Assembly: GCA_035509415.1 (NCBI GenBank)
Contig: DATJLQ010000178.1
Span: forward strand, 1 to 39,679
Source of the DNA: DATJLQ01 sp035509415
Lineage (GTDB): Bacteria > Pseudomonadota > Alphaproteobacteria > JACZXZ01
Direction: 5' to 3'
Length of the DNA: 39,679 bases
A program made the translations under genes and the position numbers. This document shows, in pieces, positions 1 to 7,889 of this stretch (positions within the stretch are counted from its first letter, which is position 1; every line of letters begins with the position of its first letter). A model generated the notes under the pieces. The model saw nothing but the letters and a program-made list of their open reading frames with translations, was not told the origin of the DNA and made no database searches.

Positions 1-891
1 GTAAATCTCGCCTGCCCGGTAGTCGAACACGTTCTCATGGGTGAAGCTCGCCCAGACCATGTAGCCGCCGGTGGTGTGCAGGACGCCCTTCGGCTTTCCG
101 GTACTGCCTGACGTATAGAGGATGAACAGCGGGTCCTCGGCGTTCATCGGTTCGGGCGGGCAGGTCGGTTCGGCGGCGGCACACAGCGCGGCATAGTCGT
201 GGTCGCGCCCTTCCTGCATCGGCACCTTGGCGCCGGTGACCTGCACCACCACGACATTCTTCACATCGGGGCACGACTTCAGCGCCGCGTCGGCATTTGC
301 CTTCAACGGCACCCTGCGCCCGCCCCGCCTGCCCTCGTCAGCCGTGATCAGCAGCGTTGACCCGCAATCCTGCAGTCTGTTCGCCAGGCTGTCGGGCGAG
401 AATCCGCCGAACACCACCGAGTGGATCGCGCCGATGCGCGCGCAGGCGAGCATGGCGACCGTCGCCTCGGGGATCATGGGCATGTAGATGGTGACGACGT
501 CGCCCTTCTTGACGCCGAGGCCCTTGAGCGCGTTCGCGACGCGGCAGGTCTCGGCGTGGAGCTCCTTGTAGGTGATGTGCTTGCTGTCCTTCGGGTCGTC
601 GCCTTCCCACAGGATCGCGGTCTGGTTGGCGCGCTTCGGCAGATGCCGGTCGAGGCAGTTGACCGACGCGTTGAGCTTGCCGTCGTAGTACCAGCGGATA
701 TGGACCTTGCCCGTGTAGGACGTGTCCTTGACTTTTGTATAGGGCTTGATCCAGTCGATGCGCTTGCCTTGCTCGCCCCAGAAACCCTCCGGGTCCTTGA
801 GCGATTGCTGGTACATCGCCTTGTACTTGGCCTCGTCGCACCAGGCTTTCTTGGCCCAAGCTGCGGGAACGGGAAAGAGCTGATTGTCCAT
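1..891 (-). CDS. acs: Acetyl-CoA synthetase (acetate-CoA ligase), 3' end outside the window
   Basis: Activates acetate to acetyl-CoA through an acetyl-adenylate in the cytoplasm. The visible 297 residues start MDNQLFPVPAAW and carry the N-terminal acetyl-CoA synthetase region (EGFWGEQGKRIDW, then YDGKLNASVNCLDRHL). The adenylate-forming family signature TSGSTGKPKG follows at residues 260-269. Family members are about 650 residues, so more than half the protein, including the C-terminal lysine-bearing domain, lies beyond position 1. The ATG at 891-889 is preceded by a GGAGG ribosome site, which fixes the start. A sigma70-like promoter is proposed at 959-988. The propionyl-CoA synthetase relative cannot be fully excluded without the C-terminus, but the N-terminal wording is typical of Acs. 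Confidence 0.95.
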   Translation of the reverse strand, partial: MDNQLFPVPAAWAKKAWCDEAKYKAMYQQSLKDPEGFWGEQGKRIDWIKPYTKVKDTSYTGKVHIRWYYDGKLNASVNCLDRHLPKRANQTAILWEGDDPKDSKHITYKELHAETCRVANALKGLGVKKGDVVTIYMPMIPEATVAMLACARIGAIHSVVFGGFSPDSLANRLQDCGSTLLITADEGRRGGRRVPLKANADAALKSCPDVKNVVVVQVTGAKVPMQEGRDHDYAALCAAAEPTCPPEPMNAEDPLFILYTSGSTGKPKGVLHTTGGYMVWASFTHENVFDYRAGEIY

Positions 892-958
892 GGCGGTCCT
901 CCAGGCGCTTCCTCGGCGCAGTTTTTTCGGCCCGTGAACCGGGCGCTCGCTTGGAGAA

Positions 959-988
959 ATTAAACTCCGGAATGCACCCCCGGCACAA
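959..988 (-). promoter_or_regulatory. Candidate sigma70-type promoter for acs
   Basis: On the minus strand TTGTGC (988-983) and TTTAAT (964-959) are separated by 18 bases. The -10 box matches the TATAAT consensus at five of six positions. It sits about 70 bases upstream of the acs start, in an otherwise GC-rich 158-base gap. This is a consensus match only. Confidence 0.5.
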
Positions 989-1049
989 GACGCACGAATC
1001 GGGGCGCGGGGCCGCCCACCGTCGTCCGTTGGGACGGCGGCGCGCGGGC

Positions 1050-1436
1050 TTATCGAGGCGCGGGCGGGGCCGGCGCCTCGAGCGCGTCGCCGTCCTTGAG
1101 CAGCACCGCGCCGTCGCGGAGCTCGAGCGCGATCGGCGCCAAGCTCTCGCCCTGGCACGGGCCGGTGAAGCAATAGCCGTCATAGATGCGGAAGCGCGCG
1201 GCATGGGTCGCGCAGATGATGTGGCGCCGGTCCTCGGTGAGGAACCGGTCCGGAACAATGTCGAGGGGGGTGCCGATATGGGGGCAGGAATTGACGTAGC
1301 CGTAAATGCGCTTCCCCTGGCGCACCACGAAGATATAAAGCGCGTCCAAGCCCGCGCCGAGATCGAAGCCGCGCGCACCGCCGTCCGGGATCTCGTCGAG
1401 GCGGCACAGCGGCCGCGCGCCCGGGCCTTCGCTCAC
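1050..1436 (-). CDS. Small Rieske-type [2Fe-2S] protein
   Basis: A 128-residue soluble Rieske ferredoxin-like protein. The cluster ligands are visible as Cys51-x-His53 (CPHIGT) and Cys75-x2-His78 (CATHAARF), the standard Rieske pattern. There is no oxygenase catalytic domain, so it most likely carries electrons or serves as a small redox module; its partner is unknown. The start is GTG at 1436-1434, which overlaps the TGA stop of the upstream EVE-domain gene (GTGA) and implies translational coupling. No in-frame ATG gives the full domain. It is the last gene of the tsaD-gpsA-EVE-Rieske operon. The stop is TAA. Confidence 0.88.
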   Translation of the reverse strand: MSEGPGARPLCRLDEIPDGGARGFDLGAGLDALYIFVVRQGKRIYGYVNSCPHIGTPLDIVPDRFLTEDRRHIICATHAARFRIYDGYCFTGPCQGESLAPIALELRDGAVLLKDGDALEAPAPPAPR

Positions 1437-1846
1437 GCCTCGGTCTCCGCCATCTTGCAGATGAGCGTCCATTCGGCCTCGCCGATGGGCACGACCGACA
1501 GCCGCGACTGGCGCACGAGGAGAAGGTTCGCGAGGCGCGGCTCGGCCTTGATCTCGGCGAGCGTCACGGGCCGCTTCACCGGCTTCACGGGCGCGACGTC
1601 GACCAGGCCGAACTTCCCGCTCGCGTCGGTCGGGTCCGGGCGGTAGAGGCCGACGATCTCGAGAATGCCGACGATGCGCTTCTCGTCGACCGAATGGTAG
1701 AAGAAGGCGCGCTCGCCGAGCTTCATCGCCTTCATGTTGTTGGCAGCCTGGTGGTTGCGCACGCCGTCCCACGGCGCCTTTTTCTGCGCCACCAGATCGT
1801 CCCACGAGAAGGCCTCGGGCTCGGATTTCATCAGCCAATGGGCCAC
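1433..1846 (-). CDS. EVE domain-containing protein (thymocyte nuclear protein 1-like)
   Basis: A 137-residue protein that is a single EVE (PUA-like) domain. The opening MAHWLMKSEPEAFSWDDL and the following WDGVRNHQAANNMKAM and AFFYHS segments are hallmarks of the family. EVE domains bind modified bases in nucleic acids. Bacterial members often sit beside housekeeping genes and their substrate is generally not established. It lies 33 bases downstream of gpsA on the same strand and overlaps the Rieske gene by four bases, so it is probably cotranscribed with both. Length is normal for a stand-alone EVE protein. Confidence 0.93.
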   Translation of the reverse strand: MAHWLMKSEPEAFSWDDLVAQKKAPWDGVRNHQAANNMKAMKLGERAFFYHSVDEKRIVGILEIVGLYRPDPTDASGKFGLVDVAPVKPVKRPVTLAEIKAEPRLANLLLVRQSRLSVVPIGEAEWTLICKMAETEA

Positions 1847-1879
1847 GGGCGATTCCCCTCGTTCGGTCGAGTGCCGAGC

Positions 1880-2938
1880 CTAGCGCGGTGCCGCGGGCGG
1901 CGCCAAGCCCTCGGAAGTGAGCGGGCGCGCGAGCAGGCGCTCGATCGTCGCGTCGATCGGGAGCGCCCGATGGAGCACGCCGTCGACCGCGGCCGCGATC
2001 GGCATCTCGACGCCGAGCTTCCGCGCGAGTGCCGCGACCGACGCCGCGGTCGCGACCCCTTCGGCGACCGAGCGGCGCCCTCTGAGCGCCGCCTCGAGCG
2101 TGCGGCCTTCGCCGAGGGCGACGCCGAGCGAGAAATTGCGCGATTGGGTCGCGTTGCAGGTGAGGGTGAGATCGCCCAGCCCCGACAGGCCCATGAAGGT
2201 GGCGGGCTTGGCACCCTTCGCCGCGCCGAGTCGCGCCATCTCGGCGAGCCCGCGCGTGATGAGGGCCGCGCGCGCATTGTCGCCGAGCTTCCGGCCTTGG
2301 ACGATGCCGCAGGCGATCGCGATCACGTTCTTGACGGCGCCGCCGATCTCGGCCCCCACGGGATCGTCGCCGAGATAGGGGCGGAAATGCCGGTTGCCGA
2401 TCGCGTCCACGAGGCGCTTCCCGAGATCCGCGTCGCGGCAGGCCAAGGTGACGGCGGTCGGGAGATCGCGCGCGATCTCGAGCGCGAAGCCGGGGCCCGA
2501 GAGCACCGCGAGCGGATTGGACGGCAACGCCGCCGCGACGATTTCGGTCATGAGGGCGCCCGAGGATTCCTCGATGCCCTTCGCGCAGATCACGAGCGGT
2601 ATCGTCTTGGCCAGATGGGTCGCGAGCCGGAGCACGAGCGCACGGAGATTCTGCGCCGGAGTCACCAAAAAGATCGCATCCGCGCGCGCGAGCTCGGCGA
2701 GATCGCCGGTCGCGCGGATCGCGGGGTCGAGGGTCACGCCCGGAAGATAGGGAGCGTTCTCGTGGCGCCGGTTGATCTCGTCGACCAGCTCGGGCTCGTA
2801 GGCCCAAAGCAGCGCATCCTTGCCCGCGCGCCGCGCGAGCAACGCCAAGGCGGTGCCCCAAGCGCCCGCACCGACAATGCCGAGCCGGTTCATGCCCACG
2901 CCGCTCATGCCCGCGCCGCTCATTCGCGTACCACTCAT
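1880..2938 (-). CDS. gpsA: NAD(P)H-dependent glycerol-3-phosphate dehydrogenase
   Basis: Reduces dihydroxyacetone phosphate to sn-glycerol-3-phosphate for phospholipid synthesis in the cytoplasm. The Rossmann nucleotide-binding motif (LGIVGAGAWGTALA), the substrate-domain motif SGPGFALEIA, GGAVKNVIAIACG with the catalytic lysine, and SGLGDLTLTC are all present. With the ATG at 2938 the protein is 352 residues; with the ATG at 2893 (MNRLGIVG) it is 337, closer to usual. The 2938 start overlaps the tsaD stop as ATGA, which argues for coupling. The extra N-terminus consists of three added five-residue units, each beginning with Met (see repeat at 2879-2938). Any of four in-frame ATGs could serve. 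Confidence 0.96.
   Translation of the reverse strand: MSGTRMSGAGMSGVGMNRLGIVGAGAWGTALALLARRAGKDALLWAYEPELVDEINRRHENAPYLPGVTLDPAIRATGDLAELARADAIFLVTPAQNLRALVLRLATHLAKTIPLVICAKGIEESSGALMTEIVAAALPSNPLAVLSGPGFALEIARDLPTAVTLACRDADLGKRLVDAIGNRHFRPYLGDDPVGAEIGGAVKNVIAIACGIVQGRKLGDNARAALITRGLAEMARLGAAKGAKPATFMGLSGLGDLTLTCNATQSRNFSLGVALGEGRTLEAALRGRRSVAEGVATAASVAALARKLGVEMPIAAAVDGVLHRALPIDATIERLLARPLTSEGLAPPAAPR
2879..2938 (-). repeat. Four 15-base units at the start of gpsA, each with an ATG
   Basis: Reading the minus strand from 2938, four consecutive 15-base units each begin with ATG: ATGAGTGGTACGCGA, ATGAGCGGCGCGGGC, ATGAGCGGCGTGGGC, ATGAACCGGCTCGGC. They encode MSGTR, MSGAG, MSGVG and MNRLG. The last is the start expected for the family, so the first three look like an in-frame expansion of the start region. 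Confidence 0.85.
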
Positions 2939-4023
2939 GCCTTTGCCCCGGCGCCGCGGGATTTCGCCGCCGCGGGATCGAGGGGCCAGCGCGGCCGCGG
3001 CGCGAAGTCGAGCGCGTCCACGAGGCCGAGCCGCAAGCGCTCGATGCCGGCCCAGGCGATCATCGCCGCGTTGTCGGTGCAGAGGCGCTGGGGTGGGGCG
3101 AGGAATTTGAATCCGCGCTCGCGCGCGACCGCGTCGAGGCGTTGGCGCAATGCCCCGTTGGCCGCGACCCCGCCCGCGACCACGAGCGTATCGCCCGCCG
3201 GATAGCGCGTGCGGAAAAGCTCGAGCGCCCGGGCCGTGCGGTCCGCGAGCACGTCCGCGACCGCGGCCTGGAACGAGGCCGCGAGGTCGGCCAGGTCCTT
3301 TTCGTCGAGCAAGTCGCGCGCATCGGGTGCGCGGCCCGCACTGTCGAGCGCGAGCCGATCGAGCGTTTGCCGCATGGCGGTCTTGAGGCCGGAGAAGGAA
3401 AAGTCGCAACCCGGTCGCCCGCGCATGGGCCGCGGCAGCCTGAAGCGCTTCGGATTGCCCGCCCGCGCCGCGGCCTCGATCGCGGGCCCGCCGGGATAGC
3501 CGAGGCCCAGGAGCTTCGCGCATTTGTCGAACGCCTCGCCCGCCGCGTCGTCGACCGTGGTGCCGAGCCGGCGATAGCGCCCGACCCCCTCGACCGCGAG
3601 AAGCTGGCAATGGCCGCCCGAGACCAGGAGCAGGAGATAGGGGAAGGCGAGCTCGGCCACGAGACGGGGCGAGAGCGCGTGGCCCTCGAGATGGTTGATC
3701 GCGAGAAACGGCTTTCGCGCCACGGCGGCGATCGCCTTCCCGGTCATGGTGCCCACGATCACGCCGCCGATGAGGCCGGGCCCGCCGGTGGCGGCGATGC
3801 CGTCGAGCGCGGCGAATTCGACGCCGGCCTCGGCCATGGTCTCGGCCACCAGCCGGTCGAGATGGTCGAGATGGGCGCGCGCCGCGATCTCCGGCACCAC
3901 CCCGCCATAGGGTCGATGCTCGGCGAGCTGGGACAAGAGCCGCTCGGCCAGCACCGTGCGGTCGCCGCGCACCAGCGCCGCCGCCGTCTCGTCGCAACTC
4001 GTCTCGATCCCGAGCACCATCAT
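2935..4023 (-). CDS. tsaD: tRNA N6-adenosine threonylcarbamoyltransferase TsaD
   Basis: Transfers threonylcarbamoyl to A37 of ANN-decoding tRNAs, with TsaB and TsaE. The 362-residue protein begins MMVLGIETSCDETAAALV, the standard Kae1/TsaD opening. It contains the metal-binding HLEGH (His111, His115) and the nucleotide-binding LLLLVSGGHCQL and VAGGVAANGALR stretches. Two adjacent ATG codons (4023 and 4020) both fit the start. It is the first gene of a minus-strand operon and is divergent from the HemD fusion gene, from which it is separated by 123 bases. That gap holds short palindromes (TGCATATGCA and a CGTACGTACG block) but no promoter I would defend. Confidence 0.97.
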   Translation of the reverse strand: MMVLGIETSCDETAAALVRGDRTVLAERLLSQLAEHRPYGGVVPEIAARAHLDHLDRLVAETMAEAGVEFAALDGIAATGGPGLIGGVIVGTMTGKAIAAVARKPFLAINHLEGHALSPRLVAELAFPYLLLLVSGGHCQLLAVEGVGRYRRLGTTVDDAAGEAFDKCAKLLGLGYPGGPAIEAAARAGNPKRFRLPRPMRGRPGCDFSFSGLKTAMRQTLDRLALDSAGRAPDARDLLDEKDLADLAASFQAAVADVLADRTARALELFRTRYPAGDTLVVAGGVAANGALRQRLDAVARERGFKFLAPPQRLCTDNAAMIAWAGIERLRLGLVDALDFAPRPRWPLDPAAAKSRGAGAKA

Positions 4024-4146
4024 GGCGCCGGGAGTTTACGGGTAACGTGTTGCATATGCACCAATATTCCGTCGCACGCGCCGTACGTACGTGCGCTTGC
4101 CGCGATGCCCTTGCGGTGCGCTGCGCCAGAATGTAGAGCTTCACCC

Positions 4147-6423
4147 ATGCTGGTCCTGATCACGCGGCCCCTCGAGGAGGCGGAAGCGCTCGCGGCGACG
4201 CTCAAGGCGCGCGGCGTCGAATGCATGATCGAGCCGATGCTGTCGGTCAAGATGAGCGACGAGCCGGTGCCCGAGCTCGACGGCGTCCAGGCCTTGCTCT
4301 TCACCTCGGCCAATGGCGTCCACGCCTTCACGCTCAAGGAGAAGCGCCGCGACTTGCCCGTGTTCGCGGTGGGCGAGCGCACGGCAGAGGTAGCCAAGGC
4401 CGCGGGTTTCGGCCAGATCGAGAGCGCACGCGGCACGGTCGAGGAGCTCGCGGCATTGGTCAAGACGCGGCTCGACCCGAAGAAGGGTCCGCTGTTCCAC
4501 GCTGCCGGCTCGGTCGTGAAGGGCGACCTCATCTCGATGCTCGCCCCCGACGGGTTCGAGGTGCGGCGCGCCGCACTCTACGAGGCGAGCCCGACCACGG
4601 CGCTCTCGGGGGCGACGGTCACGGCGCTGCGCGACGGGCGCATCGACACCGTCCTCCTCTATTCGCCGCGTACCGCCGAGACTTTCGTGGCGCTTGCACG
4701 CAGCGCGGGCGTCGACGGCGCTTGCGCCAACATCGTCGCCCTCTGCCTCAGCAAGGCGGTCGCCGAGGCGGCCGAGGCGGTGCGTTGGCGCGAGATGCGC
4801 GTGGCCGAGCGCCCGGAGCGCTCGGCCTTGCTCGAGCTCATCGATGCGCCTCAGCCCGCAGCGGAGCCCGCGCCCCAAGCCGCGCCCCAACCTGCGCCCC
4901 AACCTGCGCCCGCATCCGCCAAACCGGAGCCCGATAAGCCCGAGCCGGACAAGGATGCCGGCAAGGACGTCGAGCGGGACGCCAACCGGGACGCCGGCGC
5001 GGACAACGGCGCCGACAAATCGCCCGAGAAGGACAGTCCGGCCCTTGCGGTGATCCGCGCCTTCGGCGGCATCCGGCCCATGGCGACCAAACTCGGCGTG
5101 CCGGTGACGACGGTCCAGGGCTGGAAGGAGCGGAGCCACATTCCGTCCACGCGCGTCGCCGATTTGCGCGCGTCGGCGGCGATTCACGGCATCAATCTCG
5201 ACGTGCTCGACCTCGCGGCGGCGACATTGGCGTCGGCCGACGGTCCCGCGCCGGCTTCGGCCGCGCCCGCGTCGTCGGCCGCACCGGCGTCGGAGCCGGC
5301 GCCCGGTGTTGCCGCGCGCGGCGAGCCTCCGTCCCAGCTGCGCGAGCCGCAGCCGGCGGCTTCTCAGCCCCCATCGAGCGAGCCGGGATCTCCGAGGGCG
5401 ACGCCGCCCAAGCCCGCACCGCCCAAGCCGGCCTCGGCGAAGCCCGCATCGGCGTCCGACCCCGGGCACCCGGCCGCATCCGTGCCGCCTCCCGGCGTAG
5501 CGCCCTCCGCAAGCGCCGCAGCGCCGCGAGCGCGCGGCCGCGTCGGCCTGAGCTTGGCGCTCGCGGCCCTTGCCGTCGCGGCTCTCGTGCTCGCGGCGGG
5601 CGTGACGCTCCCCTATTGGGGCGCGCGCGTCGGGATCGAGCGGCCAGCGCCCTCCTCGAGCGGAGCGCTCGCGTCCCTCGACGAGCGCACCGCCGCCCTC
5701 GAGCGCCAGATCGACGGTCTCGCGAACCGCCCCGCGGCCCAGGCGAGCGCTCCCGCCGCCGACCGGCTCGCGGCCCTCGACGCCGAGGTCACGGCGCTCA
5801 AGGACCAGAACGCCAAGCTCGAGGCGGACGCCTCGGCGCTGCACCAGCAGATCGAGACGCTCCTCAAGGAGAGCCGCGCCGACAGCGCGGCCGATGCGCG
5901 CCGCGCGGCCCTCGTGCTCGCCGTGGGCCAGCTCGAGGAGGCCCTGTCGAATTCGGCACCTTATGAGCGCGAGCTCGCGGACGTCGTCGGCTTGAGCGAA
6001 GGCGACGCCCAGGTCGCGCAATTGGTCGCTATCCTGAAGCCGCGCGCCGCGCGCGGCATCCCGACCTTGGCCCAGCTCACCGAGCGCTTCGAGCCCGCCT
6101 CGATCGCGGCGGCGCGTGCCTCCATGGCGCCGGCGCGGCCCGGGCTCGTGGGCGCCGTCCTCGCGCGTCTCGAATCGCTGGTGGTGATCCGGCGCGTCGA
6201 CGGAAAGGGCGACGACGCGGCCGCGCTCCTCGCGCGCGCCTCGGCCTATCTCAAGACCGGCGATCTCGCGGACGCGGTCGGTGAGCTCGGCCATCTCTCG
6301 GGCGCGCCCCAGGAGGCGATGGCGCCCTGGCTTGCCGACGCCCGCGCGCGCCTCGAGGCCGAATCGGCGCTGAGCGCGCTTTCCGCGCGCGCGCTCGGCC
6401 GCCTCGGCGCGCCGCGGTCGTGA
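4147..6423 (+). CDS. hemD: Uroporphyrinogen-III synthase fused to an HTH-like domain and a membrane-anchored mitofilin-like domain
   Basis: A 758-residue multidomain protein. Residues 1-235 match HemD (MLVLITRPLEEAEALA, LLFTSANGV, FHAAGSVVKGDL, LLYSPRTAETF), which closes hydroxymethylbilane to uroporphyrinogen III. A Pro/Ala and Asp/Lys linker follows. A helix-turn-helix-like segment spans about 298-355 (FGGIRPMATKLGVPVTTVQG then WKERSHIPSTR). After a second Pro/Ala-rich linker come one membrane helix (about 466-489), a coiled coil (about 510-580) and an alanine-rich helical C-terminus like bacterial mitofilin/HemX proteins. The frame is open upstream only because stops are rare; ATG 4147 starts exactly at the HemD domain. 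HemY follows after 10 bases. No hemC is present upstream. Confidence 0.88.
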   Translation: MLVLITRPLEEAEALAATLKARGVECMIEPMLSVKMSDEPVPELDGVQALLFTSANGVHAFTLKEKRRDLPVFAVGERTAEVAKAAGFGQIESARGTVEELAALVKTRLDPKKGPLFHAAGSVVKGDLISMLAPDGFEVRRAALYEASPTTALSGATVTALRDGRIDTVLLYSPRTAETFVALARSAGVDGACANIVALCLSKAVAEAAEAVRWREMRVAERPERSALLELIDAPQPAAEPAPQAAPQPAPQPAPASAKPEPDKPEPDKDAGKDVERDANRDAGADNGADKSPEKDSPALAVIRAFGGIRPMATKLGVPVTTVQGWKERSHIPSTRVADLRASAAIHGINLDVLDLAAATLASADGPAPASAAPASSAAPASEPAPGVAARGEPPSQLREPQPAASQPPSSEPGSPRATPPKPAPPKPASAKPASASDPGHPAASVPPPGVAPSASAAAPRARGRVGLSLALAALAVAALVLAAGVTLPYWGARVGIERPAPSSSGALASLDERTAALERQIDGLANRPAAQASAPAADRLAALDAEVTALKDQNAKLEADASALHQQIETLLKESRADSAADARRAALVLAVGQLEEALSNSAPYERELADVVGLSEGDAQVAQLVAILKPRAARGIPTLAQLTERFEPASIAAARASMAPARPGLVGAVLARLESLVVIRRVDGKGDDAAALLARASAYLKTGDLADAVGELGHLSGAPQEAMAPWLADARARLEAESALSALSARALGRLGAPRS

Positions 6424-6433
6424 GCGCGGACCC

Positions 6434-7861
6434 TTGAGCGCCGTGCGCGCGACCCTCGCCCTCGTCCTCATCGCCCTGCTCGCCGCCGCGATCGCGTGGC
6501 TCGTGGGCCAGCCCGGCCAGGTGAGCCTGGTCTGGCACGGCTGGCGCGTCGACACCTCGGTCGGCGTGCTGCTCGGGATCGTGCTTCTGATCGCGATCGC
6601 GGCGGCGGCGCTCTATCGGTTTTGGCGCTTCCTGAGGCGCGCACCCGGCGCCTTGCTGCGGCGCCGGCGCGAAAGCCGCCGCCTCAAGGGCTATCGCGCG
6701 CTCACGCAAGGCCTGGTCGCGGTCGCGGCGGGCGACGCGGCCGAGGCGCAGCGCCAGGCGCGGCGCGCCGATCTGCTGCTCAAAGAGCCGCCGCTCACCA
6801 TGCTGCTTTCGGCCCAGGCGGCCCAGCTCGAGGGCGACGAGGCGGCGGCGGAGAATTATTTCCACGAGATGCTGAAGCGCCCCGAGACCGAGTTCCTCGG
6901 CCTGCGCGGCCTCACCAACCTCGCGACCAAGCGGGGCGATGTCGGCCAGGCGCTCGGCTTCGTGCGGCGCGCGCGCGAGCTCAGGCCCAAGACCGGCTGG
7001 GTCTTGAGCACGCTCTACGAGCTCGAGACCAAGGCGGGCGACTGGCAGGCGGCGGAGGAAACGGCGCGGCGCGCGGCGCGCGCGCGCGCGATCGCCCCCG
7101 AGGAAGGGGCGCGGAAGCGCGCCGTGGCACTGTACCAGCAGAGCCTCGCCGACGCGGTCCTGGGCCATGTGGACGAGGCGCGCGCGCGGGCCTTGAAGGC
7201 GGTCGAGCTCGCGCCCGGATTGGTCCCCGCGGCAACGCGCGCGGCGACCTTGCTCGGTGCGCGCGGCAAGAAGCGGCGCGCGCGCCATCTCCTCGAGGAG
7301 GCGTGGGAGCGCTCGCCCCATCCCGATCTCGTCGCGACCTATCTCGCCCTCGGCGGCGAGAGCGAGCCCCTGAAGCGGCTCCTCGACGTGCAGCGCCTGG
7401 TGGCGCATCGGCCGGTCGACGCCGAGAGCCACATCGCGCTTGCCGAGGCCGCGCTCGCGGCGCGTCTTTGGGGCGAGGCGCGCAAGGCGCTCGAGAGCTT
7501 GCGCGACGGCGCCGATGCGCCGCGCTCGGCGCGCGTGTGCCGGCTCTGGGCACGGCTCGAGGAATCGGAGCATGGCGACGGCCCGGCCGCGCGCGAATGG
7601 CTTGCGCGCGCGGCCCATGCCGAGCCCGACCGCGCCTGGACCTGCGCGCGCTGCGGTGCCGCGCACGCGGCGTGGGAGCCGGTCTGCCGGCGCTGCGGCG
7701 CCTACGACACGCTCGAATGGCGCAACCCGGCCGAGCCCGCGCCCGCGGTGCTCGAGCTCGGCGCCGAGGCGACGCCGCGCGTGGCGCCCGCCGCGCGCGC
7801 GCTCGATCCTGGCCCGACGCCGCCGCCGCCCGCCGAAGCCGTCACCGATCTCGGAAATTAG
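6434..7861 (+). CDS. hemY: HemY-family heme biosynthesis membrane protein with C-terminal zinc ribbon
   Basis: A 475-residue inner-membrane protein of the HemY N-terminal family. Two membrane helices (about 5-25 and 38-60) flank the typical PGQVSLVWHGWRVDTSVG stretch. TPR-like helical repeats follow (LTQGLVAVAAGDAAEAQRQA, GYxxLxxGL-type pattern). The C-terminus carries a four-cysteine ribbon (Cys404, 407, 418, 421; CARCG and CRRCG), resembling the rubredoxin-like knuckle of LapB. The biochemical role of HemY proteins is not settled; the genes accompany hemC, hemD and hemX. The start is TTG at 6434, ten bases after the HemD fusion stop; GTG at 6443 is an alternative. The stop codon region is tandemly duplicated. 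Confidence 0.92.
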   Translation: MSAVRATLALVLIALLAAAIAWLVGQPGQVSLVWHGWRVDTSVGVLLGIVLLIAIAAAALYRFWRFLRRAPGALLRRRRESRRLKGYRALTQGLVAVAAGDAAEAQRQARRADLLLKEPPLTMLLSAQAAQLEGDEAAAENYFHEMLKRPETEFLGLRGLTNLATKRGDVGQALGFVRRARELRPKTGWVLSTLYELETKAGDWQAAEETARRAARARAIAPEEGARKRAVALYQQSLADAVLGHVDEARARALKAVELAPGLVPAATRAATLLGARGKKRRARHLLEEAWERSPHPDLVATYLALGGESEPLKRLLDVQRLVAHRPVDAESHIALAEAALAARLWGEARKALESLRDGADAPRSARVCRLWARLEESEHGDGPAAREWLARAAHAEPDRAWTCARCGAAHAAWEPVCRRCGAYDTLEWRNPAEPAPAVLELGAEATPRVAPAARALDPGPTPPPPAEAVTDLGN

Positions 7862-7877
7862 CGATCTCGGAAATTAG
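7846..7877 (+). repeat. Perfect 16-base tandem duplication spanning the hemY stop codon
   Basis: The 16-base unit cgatctcggaaattag occurs twice without a gap (7846-7861 and 7862-7877). The first copy ends in the TAG stop of hemY; the second lies just outside the gene and repeats the stop in another frame. Confidence 0.95.
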
Positions 7878-7889
7878 CGAGGGCGGCGC

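Noticed and set aside
905..950. Hairpin GCCCG/CGGGC with nearby T run as a terminator
   Set aside because: The T run precedes the hairpin on the plus strand, where no gene ends, and on the minus strand it becomes an A run after the hairpin.
3142..4146. In-frame upstream extension of the HemD fusion of about 335 codons
   Set aside because: It lies antisense to tsaD, has arginine-rich shadow composition, and the HemD domain begins precisely at ATG 4147.
4861..4920. Twelve-base repeats in the Pro/Ala linker of the HemD fusion as a separate element
   Set aside because: They simply encode the PAPQ linker repeats and are adequately explained by low-complexity protein sequence.
4141..6555. Long minus-strand frame opposite the HemD fusion (about 800 codons)
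   Set aside because: Low-complexity arginine/glycine composition and no recognisable domain; it mirrors the codon bias of the real gene on the plus strand.
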